Shown: piece after piece, positions 14,950 through 23,711 of the stretch | Layout: every line of letters starts with the position of its first letter | Numbering within the stretch: position 1 is the stretch's first letter | Source of the DNA: Acrocarpospora pleiomorpha | GTDB lineage: Bacteria; Actinomycetota; Actinomycetes; Streptosporangiales; Streptosporangiaceae | Direction of reading: 5' to 3' | DNA length: 59,704 nucleotides | NCBI RefSeq assembly: GCF_009687885.1 | Contig: NZ_BLAF01000066.1 | Coordinates: forward strand, 1-59,704 | Notes under the pieces: model-generated | The model's input: only the letters and a program-made list of their open reading frames with translations | Told to the model about the DNA's origin: nothing | Database searches by the model: none | Program-made: the position numbers and the translations under genes

Positions 14950-16566
14950 TCAGGGGGAGGTGCAGGTGTAGGTGGTAGGGACTGCGGTGTTGCCGTTGGG
15001 GCGGCTGCCCTGGAAGCCGAAGGATGTGCTGGCTCCGGCGGCGAGGGTGCCGTTGTGGGCGACGTTCTTGGCGGTTATCGTCTGGCCGCTCTGGGTGAAG
15101 GTGGCGTTCCAGGAGCCGGTGACGGTGTGGCCGGCCGGGAGGGTGAAGGTGACCGTCCAGGAGGTGATCGGGGAGGTGCCCGCGGTGACGGTGACCGGCT
15201 GGATCACGTAGCCGTTGCCCCATTGGGTCTGGGTGGTCGGGACGACGGTGCAGGCGCCTCCGGTGCCGCCTCCGGTGGTGGTGAATGTGCCGAGGGGGGA
15301 GTTGCCGGAGAGGTTGCCGGCGTTGTCGCGGGCGCGGACGTAGATCTGGTAGGCGGTGTTCGCGGTCAGGCCGGTGAGGGCGAGCGTGGTGCCGGTGGTC
15401 TGGCCGAGGAGCGGGTCGGTGACGCCCTGCTCGCGGTAGACGTTGTAGCCCGCGAGGCCGGAGCAGCCGGAGTCGGTGGAGGCGGCCCAGGTGAGGGTCG
15501 CGCCGGAGGCGGTCACGCCGGACGCGGTCGGGGCGCCCGGGGTGGTGGGTGGGGTGGTGTCGGTGCAGGTGCCTGGCTGGGTGGTGAAGGTGACCAGGCC
15601 GGAGTTGGCGGAGAGGTTGCCCGCGGCGTCCCTGGACCGTACGTAGATCTGGTACTGGGTGTTCGGGGTCAGGCCGGTGAGGGTGACGGTGTTGGTGGTG
15701 GGCGAGGCCAGCAGCGGGTCGGTGGCGCCCTGCTCGCGGTGCACGTTGTAGCCGGCGACGCCGCCGGTGCCGCCGGTGGATGCGGTCCAGTTGAGGGTGG
15801 CGCCGGTGGAGGTCACGTTGGAGGCGACCGGGGTGCCGGGCACGCTGGGCGGGGTGACGTCGCCGCCGCCGACCAGGGGGGCCAGCACCGGGTACCACGC
15901 GTTGGACATCTTCTGGTCGCCGGCCGCGTTCGGGTGCACGCCGTCGTAGGTGTCGGTGGTCGTGTTGAAGCCGGTCCAGTGGTCGACCACGGTGATCGGC
16001 GAAGCCGAGGTGGTCTTGCCCGCGGCCCAGGCGGGGATGGCGTTGTTGAAGTCGATGACCCGCTGCGGGCAGGGGCCGCAGGCGCTGGCGGCCATTGGGA
16101 TGATCTTGGCGACCAGGATCTTCATGTTCGGGTTGTTGGCGCGCATCTGGTCGACGAGCTTGCCGAACGCGGTGAGGATGGTGGCCGGGGCGATGTTGCT
16201 CCACACGTCGTTGGTGCCGAAGTGCATCAGCACGACGTCGGGGTTGGTGGCCGACAGCCAGCCGGGCAGCTGGTTGGCGTTGGCGACGTTGGTGGCGAGA
16301 AACCCGCCGTGGCCTTCGTTGTCCCCGTCGTACGGCACCCCGCAGCCCTGGGGGCCGAGCGTGCCGACGAAGTCGACGTTGGTGAGGCCGTTGCTCTGCA
16401 GGCGGTTCCAGAGCAGGGACCGCCAGCAGCCGGGGGAACCGGTGATGGAGTCGCCCAGCGGCATGACGCGCACGGGGGCGGCCTGGGCGGGTGAGGTGAA
16501 GCCGAAGACGACCGCCCCCACCATGGTGAGCAAAATCGTGAGTAAGGTGCTGATTTTTCGGCGCAT
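14950..16566 (-). CDS. secreted SGNH-fold carbohydrate esterase with two FN3 domains and a CBM2
   Basis: 538 residues with a signal peptide ending at AQAA (~residue 30). The SGNH/GDSL catalytic domain (~31-230) shows block I GDSIT (Ser40), the HGGF block, GTND (Asn119) and the DGVHPN block (Asp208, His211), as in CE3-type acetylxylan esterases. Two FN3 domains and a C-terminal CBM2 (~440-538) follow. The TTGGGTGGACTVV linker and the CBM2 are almost the same as in the secreted esterase at 2317-4164, pointing to module exchange. AGGAG precedes the ATG. It likely deacetylates plant polysaccharide extracellularly; the precise substrate is inferred. Confidence 0.9.
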   Translation of the reverse strand: MRRKISTLLTILLTMVGAVVFGFTSPAQAAPVRVMPLGDSITGSPGCWRSLLWNRLQSNGLTNVDFVGTLGPQGCGVPYDGDNEGHGGFLATNVANANQLPGWLSATNPDVVLMHFGTNDVWSNIAPATILTAFGKLVDQMRANNPNMKILVAKIIPMAASACGPCPQRVIDFNNAIPAWAAGKTTSASPITVVDHWTGFNTTTDTYDGVHPNAAGDQKMSNAWYPVLAPLVGGGDVTPPSVPGTPVASNVTSTGATLNWTASTGGTGGVAGYNVHREQGATDPLLASPTTNTVTLTGLTPNTQYQIYVRSRDAAGNLSANSGLVTFTTQPGTCTDTTPPTTPGAPTASGVTASGATLTWAASTDSGCSGLAGYNVYREQGVTDPLLGQTTGTTLALTGLTANTAYQIYVRARDNAGNLSGNSPLGTFTTTGGGTGGACTVVPTTQTQWGNGYVIQPVTVTAGTSPITSWTVTFTLPAGHTVTGSWNATFTQSGQTITAKNVAHNGTLAAGASTSFGFQGSRPNGNTAVPTTYTCTSP

Positions 16567-16830
16567 GCGTACTCCTGTGGTCGGCTCAGGCGATGCTAGG
16601 AGCCGACTGATCGGATGGGCATGTCATGACCAGGGCCGATATCGGCTACCTGCGGCTTTTCCGAGACGGGAATGTAATTTTCGTCATTTCGGCCGAGGGC
16701 CTGAGGGCATAACCCCCGTTGAGGGGCCCTGTCACGTGGACACGATGATCTTCATCGTTGCGGCTTCCGGATTCCGGCCGTAATTTTCGGGTGCCCATCG
16801 CGCGCCGGCGGCGACAAAGAGGGAGCCCTC
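16567..16830. other. divergent promoter region
   Basis: 264 bp between the divergent esterase and GH43-type genes. It must hold both promoters, but I find no clear -35/-10 pair or perfect operator; the GAAACGTTTC site seen upstream of 2317 is absent. Confidence 0.4.
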
Positions 16831-18243
16831 ATGTCCAGAATCGTGGCACTCGTGCTGGCGCTGGCGCTGATCCTGGTGGGGAGCCCGGCCGCCGCGGCGG
16901 CGGTGACCGTACCCGTCGGGGCGCAGTTCACCGACACGAGCGGCGCGCTGGTGCACGCGCACGGCGGCGGCGTGCTGAAGGTCGGGGCGTACTACTACTG
17001 GTTCGGTGAGAACCGCAACGCCAACGGCACCTTCCGGTACGTGTCGGTCTATCGCTCGGCGGATCTGCGGACCTGGGAGTTCCGCAACAACGTGCTCACC
17101 CAGTCGAGCGCGGCGGAGCTCCAGGTCGCCAACATCGAACGGCCGAAGGTCATCTACAACGCGAGCACCGGCCAGTACGTGATGTGGATGCACAAGGAGA
17201 ACGGCAGCGACTACGGCGAGGCCCGGGCGGCGGTGGCGGTCTCGTCGACCGTGGACGGCAACTACACATATCTCGGCAGTTTCCGCCCGCTGGGGCATAT
17301 GTCCAGGGATATCACGGCGTTTGTGGACACGGATGGCACCGGGTACATGATCTCGGCGGCGGATGAGAACTTCGATCTGCACATCTACCGGCTTACTCCG
17401 GACTACCGGTCGATTTCAGCGCTTGTCCGGATGTGGGACGGGGACCATCGCGAAGCGCCCGCGATGTTCAAGCGGAACGGCGTCTACTTCCTGCTCACCT
17501 CGGCCGCCACCGGCTGGCAGCCCAACCAGGCCAGGTACGCCACCGCCACCAGCATCACCGGCCCGTGGAGCGCGTGGCAGAACGCCGGCGACGGCCTCAC
17601 GTTCGGCTCCCAGTCCACGTTCGTGCTACCGATCCAGGGCACGCAGACCACGTCGTACCTGTACATGGGCGACCGCTGGGCCGGCGCGTGGGGCGGCCCC
17701 GTCAACGACTCCCGCTACGTCTGGCTGCCCATCGCCTTCCCGACCGGCACCACGATGAGCCTGTCCAACGCCCGCCAGCTCAGCGTCGACACGACCACCG
17801 GGACCCTGTCGGCGACCGGTTCCGGGTTCGACCGCCTGGCCGTACGGCATTCGGGCAAATGCCTGGACGTGCGCAACCAGTCGACCGCCAACAGCGCCGC
17901 CGTCGTGCAGTACGCCTGCAACGGCGGCAACAACCAGCAGTGGCGCATCCAATCCATCAGCGGCGGCTACGTTCAGGTCATCGCCCGCCATTCCGGCAAA
18001 TGCCTGGACGTGAACAGCGCGAGCACCGCCGACTACGCCACGATCCTGCAGTACACCTGCGGCTCCGGCGCCAACCAGCAGTGGACCCTCCAGGACGCGG
18101 GCGGCGGCTACCTCCGCCTGGTGGCCCGCCACTCCGGCCGCTGCCTGGACCTCCCCAGCTCCTCCCCCGCCGACAACATCCAGTTCCAGCAGTACGCCTG
18201 CCACACCGGTAACCAGCAGCAGGTCACCCGCACCGCGCTCTGA
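16831..18243 (+). CDS. secreted GH43-type exo-beta-1,3-galactanase-like enzyme with CBM13
   Basis: 470 residues; signal peptide to about residue 24, a five-bladed beta-propeller glycosidase domain (~30-320) and a ricin-type CBM13 (~337-470). REAP (Glu208) fits the acid catalyst, and GSQSTFVLP (Gln261) matches the unusual glutamine that replaces the base in GH43 subfamily 24 exo-beta-1,3-galactanases, a subfamily in which actinomycete members also carry CBM13. Two of the three CBM13 repeats keep QQW; the third reads QQQV and has lost its Trp. It would trim arabinogalactan outside the cell. GAGGGAG precedes the ATG. Substrate is inferred. Confidence 0.85.
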   Translation: MSRIVALVLALALILVGSPAAAAAVTVPVGAQFTDTSGALVHAHGGGVLKVGAYYYWFGENRNANGTFRYVSVYRSADLRTWEFRNNVLTQSSAAELQVANIERPKVIYNASTGQYVMWMHKENGSDYGEARAAVAVSSTVDGNYTYLGSFRPLGHMSRDITAFVDTDGTGYMISAADENFDLHIYRLTPDYRSISALVRMWDGDHREAPAMFKRNGVYFLLTSAATGWQPNQARYATATSITGPWSAWQNAGDGLTFGSQSTFVLPIQGTQTTSYLYMGDRWAGAWGGPVNDSRYVWLPIAFPTGTTMSLSNARQLSVDTTTGTLSATGSGFDRLAVRHSGKCLDVRNQSTANSAAVVQYACNGGNNQQWRIQSISGGYVQVIARHSGKCLDVNSASTADYATILQYTCGSGANQQWTLQDAGGGYLRLVARHSGRCLDLPSSSPADNIQFQQYACHTGNQQQVTRTAL

Positions 18244-18264
18244 CCCGCAAAACCGGAGGTCCCG

Positions 18265-18291
18265 CCGCTGGTTCTCTCTTGTAACCAGCGG
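18265..18291. promoter_or_regulatory. inverted repeat upstream of the HxlR gene
   Basis: CCGCTGGTT and AACCAGCGG are perfect 9-bp arms with a 9-bp spacer, 18 bp before the HxlR start. It may be the autoregulatory operator of this MarR/HxlR-type protein; it could also end the GH43 transcript. Confidence 0.5.
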
Positions 18292-18309
18292 TATCTTGGG
18301 ACACCATCG

Positions 18310-18822
18310 ATGACCATGGAAGACGACATTTCAAAGTCATCCGGTTACTGCGGGGATACCGACGGCGACTACGACGTTCTCCAGTGGGACACGCGGGAGG
18401 ACTGCGAGGTCCGGCAGATTCTCGACCGGATCGCCGACAAGTGGTCGCTGCTGGTCATCGCCCTGCTCGACCAGCGCAGCCTGCGCTTCTCCGAGCTGCG
18501 GCGCAGGATCGAGGGCATCAGCCAGCGCATGCTCACCCGGACCCTGCGCCAGTTGGAGCGCGACGGCCTGGTGAGCCGCACCGTGTATCCGGCCGTGCCG
18601 CCGCGCGTGGACTACGCGCTCACCCCGCTGGGCGTGACCTTGCACCACACCATCCGCGCACTGGTCACCTGGACCGAGGAGCACCAGAACGAGATCGCCT
18701 TCGCCCGCGCGGCGTACGACACCCGGGTGGCGGCCGAGCAGGAGGCCGCGGAGCGGGACTCGGCGGAACGGGACGCCATCGCCCGGGACGTTCTCGCGGC
18801 AGGCCGGGCGACCACCGGCTGA
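18310..18822 (+). CDS. HxlR-family transcriptional regulator
   Basis: 170 residues. The HxlR winged helix is plain: KWSLLVIALLDQRSLRFSEL, then RRIEGISQRMLTRTLRQLER and DGLVSRTVYPAVPPRVDYAL, followed by TPLGVTLHHTIRALVTW. It has the conserved cysteine before the domain (REDCEVRQIL), which in some HxlR proteins senses thiol or aldehyde stress. The tail after ~130 is a charged Ala/Glu/Arg helix. The start may be ATG 18310 or 18316. No adjacent oxidoreductase reveals its target; an inverted repeat upstream suggests autoregulation. Confidence 0.9.
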   Translation: MTMEDDISKSSGYCGDTDGDYDVLQWDTREDCEVRQILDRIADKWSLLVIALLDQRSLRFSELRRRIEGISQRMLTRTLRQLERDGLVSRTVYPAVPPRVDYALTPLGVTLHHTIRALVTWTEEHQNEIAFARAAYDTRVAAEQEAAERDSAERDAIARDVLAAGRATTG

Positions 18823-18895
18823 GCACACGGGTCGACGCACGCCTTGGCAGTACTCGCGACCCGCGAGCTGGACGTCACCTCGCCGCGGCAGGTGA

Positions 18896-19561
18896 TCAGG
18901 GGGCGCGGAACGGGGTGAACTTCAGGATCGGGGCCAGGCCGAACAGGGGCTCGCCGGGGGTCAGGGCGCGCTCGCCCAGGACCGTGTTGATGATCTCGGC
19001 GAGGGACTGGGAGACCTTGAACGGCCAGGGCCTGATGCCGCCGCCGAGGCCGCCGTCCTTGATCCCGGCCACCGACGCCAGCGCGTCGGGGGCGAAGCAG
19101 GTGGCCAGCTGGATCTCCCGGGTGGCGCGCACGCCGTTGACGACCGGCCTGGCGTAGGCGCCGCAGGGCATCACGCGGATCGCGAACCCGTCGTCGACGC
19201 GCAGGTGGGCGCCGTTCTTCAAGGTGATGGAGAACCCGCCGGGGTAGCAGATGCGGCCGTCCAGGCCGATGCTGTCGTGCTGCATGCCGATCGGCATCGT
19301 GATGCCGAGGTCGGCGCCGTCCGCGCCGATGACGCGGGTGACCGGCTTGACCGCGTCCCAGGTCCCGTCGTACTTCTGGACCAGCTCCCTGATCTTGGGC
19401 TCCCAGAGGACCGTCGCCTTGCCCCAGGGCGAGAAGTAGAGGCCGCCCTTGGTGCTGGAGCAGTACTCGGTCCGCGGGGCTTCGGCCGTGGCCACGGCGA
19501 CGGTGGACATGGCCAGGGCCGCGCCGGCGACGGCTGACGCGATCAGACGGGTGGTGCGCAT
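18896..19561 (-). CDS. secreted protein of unknown function
   Basis: 221 residues with a signal peptide (MRTTRLIASAVAGAALAMS, cleavage after about ATAEA). The mature part contains four cysteines (EYCSS, GRICYPGG, VMPCGAY, LATCFAP), suggesting two disulfides, and is rich in Gly, Pro and aromatic residues. No catalytic motif is recognisable. It is transcribed alone, convergent with the HxlR gene. Confidence 0.7.
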   Translation of the reverse strand: MRTTRLIASAVAGAALAMSTVAVATAEAPRTEYCSSTKGGLYFSPWGKATVLWEPKIRELVQKYDGTWDAVKPVTRVIGADGADLGITMPIGMQHDSIGLDGRICYPGGFSITLKNGAHLRVDDGFAIRVMPCGAYARPVVNGVRATREIQLATCFAPDALASVAGIKDGGLGGGIRPWPFKVSQSLAEIINTVLGERALTPGEPLFGLAPILKFTPFRAP

Positions 19562-19819
19562 ATGTGGATCCCTCTCTGGACACGAAACGATGTCACTTTA
19601 AGTAGCTGGCGACTACCCAAAGCGATGACACGCCGCTTTTGCCGGGCCCGGTTACGGTGGAGGGATGGCGCGGGCCGATTGGGTGATCGTCGACCTGGGG
19701 CCGAAACTTTCGGACTCGGCGAGGATGACCGTTTGAAGGATTGACCGAATCGCCAAGGATTACCTATGTTTCAAGGGCGAAAACTCTCGGAGACAATCCG
19801 AAAGTTTCGTCCCCACATG
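19562..19819. repeat. intergenic region with repeated CGAAA…TTTCG dyads
   Basis: CCGAAACTTTCGG at 19701-19713 and CCGAAAGTTTCG at 19798-19809 are near-identical dyads about 96 bp apart, with a weaker copy (GCGAAAACTCTCGG) near 19778. They look like regulator-binding sites, but lie between the starts and ends of two minus-strand genes. No gene is supported here; a 23-codon frame at 19664 is too short to call. Confidence 0.5.
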
Positions 19820-19857
19820 TGGAGGCGCCGGCGGATCGGCGCCCGCCGGCGCCTCCA
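19820..19857 (-). terminator. strong hairpin terminator
   Basis: A 14-bp GC-rich perfect stem (19821-19834 with 19843-19856), extended by one T-A pair, with an 8-base loop. It lies just past the 3' end of the minus-strand repeat-protein gene. Confidence 0.75.
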
Positions 19858-19860
19858 TCT

Positions 19861-19888
19861 CATCGCTAGAACTCCATCGCTAGAACTC
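19861..19888. repeat. 14-bp tandem duplication at a gene end
   Basis: CATCGCTAGAACTC occurs twice without a gap. The second copy contains the final codons and TAG stop of the minus-strand gene, so the duplication copied its last two codons and stop. Confidence 0.85.
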
Positions 19889-20980
19889 TGAGGTGTAGGT
19901 GACGAGTGACTGGCGGTCCACCCGTGTCGTGGCGTTGTAACAGACCACGTCGCGCACGGTGGCCTGACTGCCGCCCGTCCCCCACGTCGTCAGCAGGTTG
20001 CAGTACTCCGGACCGGGTCCGTACGCCGTGGCCTGGACGTGGTCACGCAGCACGCCGGCCCTCGGGAAGAGCACCAGCCGCATGCCCACTCCGGCGGTCT
20101 GCACCGTGTTGACGGCGCCCTGCGAGTTGTAGTTGATGCCCGGCGGAGCCGGGACGTACGGGCCCGGGTTGGCCGGGCTGACGTCGAAGGTGTAGGCGAA
20201 GTTCTTCGGCGGGATCGCCCCGCCGGTGATCGCCCGCTCCCGCTGGTAGGTCAGGTTCCAGCCGGTGTTGAAGGGATTGTTGACCGCGTCATGGCAGCGC
20301 ACCTGCACCGTCTGCACGACGGCCGAAGGCGCCCAGCCGCCCACCTTGCACCGGGCGGGAGCCGTCGGATTCACCGCGGTCACCTGGATGTTGCCCGCGG
20401 GCGACGGCGAGCCCAGGCCGTTCAGGGTGACCGTCCAGACGCCGGGAGCGGCGGGGACCACGGTGTTCGGGGCGAGCACCGAGTTGTAGGAGCCGACGAC
20501 CGCCGCGCCGTTGTAGGCGACGTAGCCGAAGCCGTGGGTGCCCGGCGGGAGCGGGCCGCTGCTCTCCTCGTAGACGATGGTGAACGGCACGAACCCGGGC
20601 ACCCCGCCGAACCGGTAGCAGCGCACGCTGACCACCTCGTCGACGCCGACCGCGTTCCACTTCTCGACCTGGCACCAGGCCGGTCCGCCGACCACGGCCG
20701 TGACGTGCACGATCCCGCCGGGGCCGCCGATCTGCGGGAACCGTACGAACGTCTGCCCGACCACGCCCGGGGAGACGCTGACGCTGAACGCGGCCGGCCA
20801 GCTGCCGGCCTGGTGGCTCGGGTCCGGCACGCCGGACGGGATGTTGACGAGCGCGAATCCCCACCGGTTCGGCACGGCCGCCTGCGCCGGACCGCTCAGC
20901 GCGGTCAGCCCGGCCGCCACCAGGGCGGCCGACACCAGCGCGAGAAGAATCCTGCGGAGAGGTAATCGGATTGGCGACAT
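19880..20980 (-). CDS. secreted protein built of three internal repeats
   Basis: 366 residues from ATG 20980, which AGGAAG precedes; an upstream GTG at 20992 overlaps that ribosome binding site. The signal peptide ends near AQAA. Three repeats of roughly 110 residues follow, each with a beta-rich pattern, a pair of cysteines (CQVEKW … VSVRCY; CKVGGW … VQVRCH; CNLLTTW … RDVVCY) and an F-x-V/T-x-Y ending. I recognise no named family. Paired cysteines per repeat suggest a disulfide-stabilised, rod-like extracellular protein, perhaps adhesive or polysaccharide-binding. Confidence 0.75.
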   Translation of the reverse strand: MSPIRLPLRRILLALVSAALVAAGLTALSGPAQAAVPNRWGFALVNIPSGVPDPSHQAGSWPAAFSVSVSPGVVGQTFVRFPQIGGPGGIVHVTAVVGGPAWCQVEKWNAVGVDEVVSVRCYRFGGVPGFVPFTIVYEESSGPLPPGTHGFGYVAYNGAAVVGSYNSVLAPNTVVPAAPGVWTVTLNGLGSPSPAGNIQVTAVNPTAPARCKVGGWAPSAVVQTVQVRCHDAVNNPFNTGWNLTYQRERAITGGAIPPKNFAYTFDVSPANPGPYVPAPPGINYNSQGAVNTVQTAGVGMRLVLFPRAGVLRDHVQATAYGPGPEYCNLLTTWGTGGSQATVRDVVCYNATTRVDRQSLVTYTSEF

Positions 20981-21330
20981 ACGCTTCCTCACTACTCGGG
21001 AAATCGGCCGGTGCAGGCCGTCGTGACGTTCATAGGCTGGAAATCAACCGTTGAGAAGACTCATTTCTCCCACTGGACGCCAACTCCGCTGTCAAGGCCC
21101 GCTGACGTGCGAATTCGAGTTACTCGGGCATTCGTTTCGCGAACGATTCATCGGTACGGCATGATGGTCCGGTGGACCCCTCCGAAGAAATTTCGGGAAG
21201 ACCAGCGCGGCCCTATATTCGCCGAACTTCATGGCCCATTTTCGGCCACCCTTATCCGCCCTCTCGTCCGCCGGGCCAAGGGAATTAGCTCCGTCCCCCA
21301 GATCATTTTCGATGCCCGGAAGGACAGTCG
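20981..21330. other. divergent intergenic region with a dyad
   Basis: 350 bp between the secreted repeat protein and the MFS gene. TCGTT-TCGCG-AACGA (21132-21146) is a perfect 5-bp-arm dyad and a plausible regulator site. GGAAGGA (21318-21324) serves the MFS start. No other gene is seen. Confidence 0.5.
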
Positions 21331-22521
21331 ATGGGACACGGCCTGCGCGGGGCCCGGATCGGCACGACTCTCACCTTCATCCTCGCGGGGATCTTCTCGG
21401 GCACGGTGGCCGTGCGTATGCCCGCGCTCACCGAGAAGCTCGAACTGTCGGAAGGGCAGCTGGGCATGGCGCTGCTCGCGCTGGGGATCGGCTCGCTGGC
21501 CAGCATGCAGACGGCTCGCCCGCTGATGCGGCGGCTGGGCAGCCGGGGCATCCTGGCGGTGGCCGGGCCGAGCTGCGCGGGCGCGCTCGCGCTGGTGGGG
21601 GCGGCTCCCTCCTACCCGCTGCTCCTGGTCGCCACGAGCGTGTTCGGGATCACCTTCGGCCTGCTCGACGTCGCGATGAACGCGCAGGGCGCCGCGGTGG
21701 AGGCCGGGTACGGGCGCCCGCTGCTGAGCGGCATGCACGCCGGATGGTGCTTCGGCGCGATCGTCTCGGGCGTCCTCGGCTTCGCGGCCATCCGGCTGGG
21801 GCTGACGTTCACGCCCCACCTGGTGGCCGTCGGGCTGGCCGGCGTCCCGGCCGCGCTCGCGCTCCTGCCCGCGTTCCTGGCCGACCCGCCCGCGCCGGAC
21901 GAGGACGCCGGTTCACGGCGCGGGCTGCCCCGGGTCGTGTACCTGCTCGGGGTCGTCGTCTTCGCGGCGTTCACGGTCGAGGGCATGGTCGCCGACTGGA
22001 ACGGCCTCTACCTGCGCGACATCCTCGACGCCCCCGAGTGGCTGGCCGCGCTGGGCTATCCCCTGTTCGTGACCGGCATGCTCGTCGGACGCCTCGCCGG
22101 GGACCGCCTCCGGGCCCGGTACGGCGCCCGCGCCCACCTCACCGCCAGCGGCGTCGCGACAGTGGCCGCGTTCACGGTCGTCGTGTCGGCCCCGGCGGCG
22201 GGGGTGGTCATGCCGGTCCTGCTCCTGGCCGGGCTGGGGATCGCGCCCGTCATCCCGTTCGCGCTGTCCCTGGCGGGCGGCGCCGACCCCGCCCAGTCCG
22301 GCCCGGCCATCGCCCAGACCGCCACGATCGGCTACGCGGGCCTGCTGCTCGGGCCGGTGATCATCGGTTTCCTGGCCGACGCGACCTCGCTGCGCGTGGC
22401 GATGGCGTTCGGCCTGGTCCTCGGCGTGGTGATCGCGGTGACGTCCCGCTTCCTCCCCGGGGACAGGCCCGGCAGTGCCGTACCCAGCCTGGCCCGGGAG
22501 GAGTCCGCGGCTCAGCGTTAG
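21331..22521 (+). CDS. major facilitator superfamily transporter
   Basis: 396 residues with about 12 hydrophobic helices, e.g. GTTLTFILAGIFSGTVAV and LLLVATSVFGITFGLLDVAM. The GLLDVAMNAQGAAVE motif and overall pattern resemble the FucP/YbjJ-like MFS group, which includes sugar importers and putative drug exporters. GGAAGGA stands 6 bp before the ATG. Its stop overlaps the stop of the opposing MetE-like gene by four bases. Substrate unknown. Confidence 0.88.
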   Translation: MGHGLRGARIGTTLTFILAGIFSGTVAVRMPALTEKLELSEGQLGMALLALGIGSLASMQTARPLMRRLGSRGILAVAGPSCAGALALVGAAPSYPLLLVATSVFGITFGLLDVAMNAQGAAVEAGYGRPLLSGMHAGWCFGAIVSGVLGFAAIRLGLTFTPHLVAVGLAGVPAALALLPAFLADPPAPDEDAGSRRGLPRVVYLLGVVVFAAFTVEGMVADWNGLYLRDILDAPEWLAALGYPLFVTGMLVGRLAGDRLRARYGARAHLTASGVATVAAFTVVVSAPAAGVVMPVLLLAGLGIAPVIPFALSLAGGADPAQSGPAIAQTATIGYAGLLLGPVIIGFLADATSLRVAMAFGLVLGVVIAVTSRFLPGDRPGSAVPSLAREESAAQR

Positions 22522-23552
22522 GCCAGTTCGCGGCGGACCAGGGCGACCGCTTCGGTCATCGCCTGGAGTTTGGCGAAGGCGCGAGGGCGGGGCAGGTATT
22601 TCATGCCGCAGTCGGGGGCGATCTGGAGCTGGTGCGGCGGGTGGTAGCGGAGCGCCTCGCGGATCCGGGCCGCGATCGACTCCGGGGACGCCACGTCCGG
22701 GGTGGACAGGTCGAGGACGCCGAGGATGACGGTCTTGCCGGGAAGCTGCTTGAGGATGGACAGGTCGAGGCCGGGCTGGGCGGTTTCGAAGGCGATCAGA
22801 TCGGCGGCGCAGTCGTTGAGTTCGGCGAGGAAGGAGTAGCCGGGGGGCCGCTCGTGGACGATCGCCGCGTAGCCGAAGCAGGTGTGCAGGGCGACCGGTC
22901 CTGGCAGGCCGTCGATGGCGCGGTTGATGGCTTCCACCGCGTACTCGCGGGCGGCTTCTGGGCGGGCCTGGAGATAGGGCTCGTCCAGCTGCACGATGTC
23001 GGCGCCCGCGGCGAACAGGTCGGCGACTTCGGCGCGGACGGCGTCGGCCAGGGCGAGCGCCAGGGAGCGGCGGTCGCCGTAGAAGTCGTCCTGGGCCTGC
23101 TGGGCCATGGTGAACGGGCCCGGCAGGGTGATCTTGACCGGGCGGTCGGTGTTGCGGCGCAGGAACTCCAGGTCCTCGACCTCGACCGGGCGGGTGCGCT
23201 GGATCGGGCCGACGGCGCGGGGCACGGGGTTGGGGTGGCCGGTGCGGTCGATGGCGGTGCCGGGGTTGTCCACGTCCATGCCGTCCAGGGCGGTGGCGAA
23301 GCGGTTGGAGTAGCTCTCCCTGCGGATCTCGCCATCGGTGATGATCTCGACGCCCGCGCGTTCCATGTCGCGGATGGCGATGATCGTGGCGTCGTCCTGC
23401 GCTTCGGCGAGGAACTCCTCGGGAACCCGCCAGATCTCCTTGGCCCGCACCCGGGGTGGCAGCCTGCTGCCGAGCATCTCCCGGTTGACCAGCCAGCCGG
23501 GCTGCGGGTAGCTGCCGACCACCGTCGTCACCAGAACACCATCAATCACCAT
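22518..23552 (-). CDS. MetE C-terminal-domain-like cobalamin-independent methyltransferase
   Basis: 344 residues covering only the catalytic, zinc-binding barrel of cobalamin-independent methionine synthase; the N-terminal folate-binding half of full MetE is missing. Visible motifs are TTVVGSYPQP, ITDGEIRRESY, ADIVQLDEPYLQ, HTCFGY (Zn ligands His and Cys) and APDCGMKYLP (last Zn-ligand Cys). Such short homologues act on other methyl donors or thiols, as in corrinoid-linked or epoxide:CoM transferases. AGGAGG precedes the ATG at 23552. It is monocistronic; the in vivo thiol acceptor is unknown. Confidence 0.88.
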   Translation of the reverse strand: MVIDGVLVTTVVGSYPQPGWLVNREMLGSRLPPRVRAKEIWRVPEEFLAEAQDDATIIAIRDMERAGVEIITDGEIRRESYSNRFATALDGMDVDNPGTAIDRTGHPNPVPRAVGPIQRTRPVEVEDLEFLRRNTDRPVKITLPGPFTMAQQAQDDFYGDRRSLALALADAVRAEVADLFAAGADIVQLDEPYLQARPEAAREYAVEAINRAIDGLPGPVALHTCFGYAAIVHERPPGYSFLAELNDCAADLIAFETAQPGLDLSILKQLPGKTVILGVLDLSTPDVASPESIAARIREALRYHPPHQLQIAPDCGMKYLPRPRAFAKLQAMTEAVALVRRELA

Positions 23553-23711
23553 GAGCGACCTCCTCCCCCGACCCTGCCCCGCCCAGGCGGTCCCGGCAAG
23601 AGCCCGTTCCGGACGTTGTGCCACGGTTCCGCCCGCCAGGGACAGCTGATGGAACGAAAAGTCACGGCTAGGGAGTAATGCGGAAATAGCAAGACATCAG
23701 GGGGATCGGTC

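Noticed and set aside
15055..16494. 479-codon plus-strand frame opposite the SGNH esterase
   Set aside because: Gly/Val/Arg-rich shadow; the minus strand encodes a signal peptide and full SGNH, FN3 and CBM2 domains.
22518..23552. Full methionine synthase MetE
   Set aside because: Only the C-terminal catalytic barrel is present; the N-terminal half is absent and there is no room for it.
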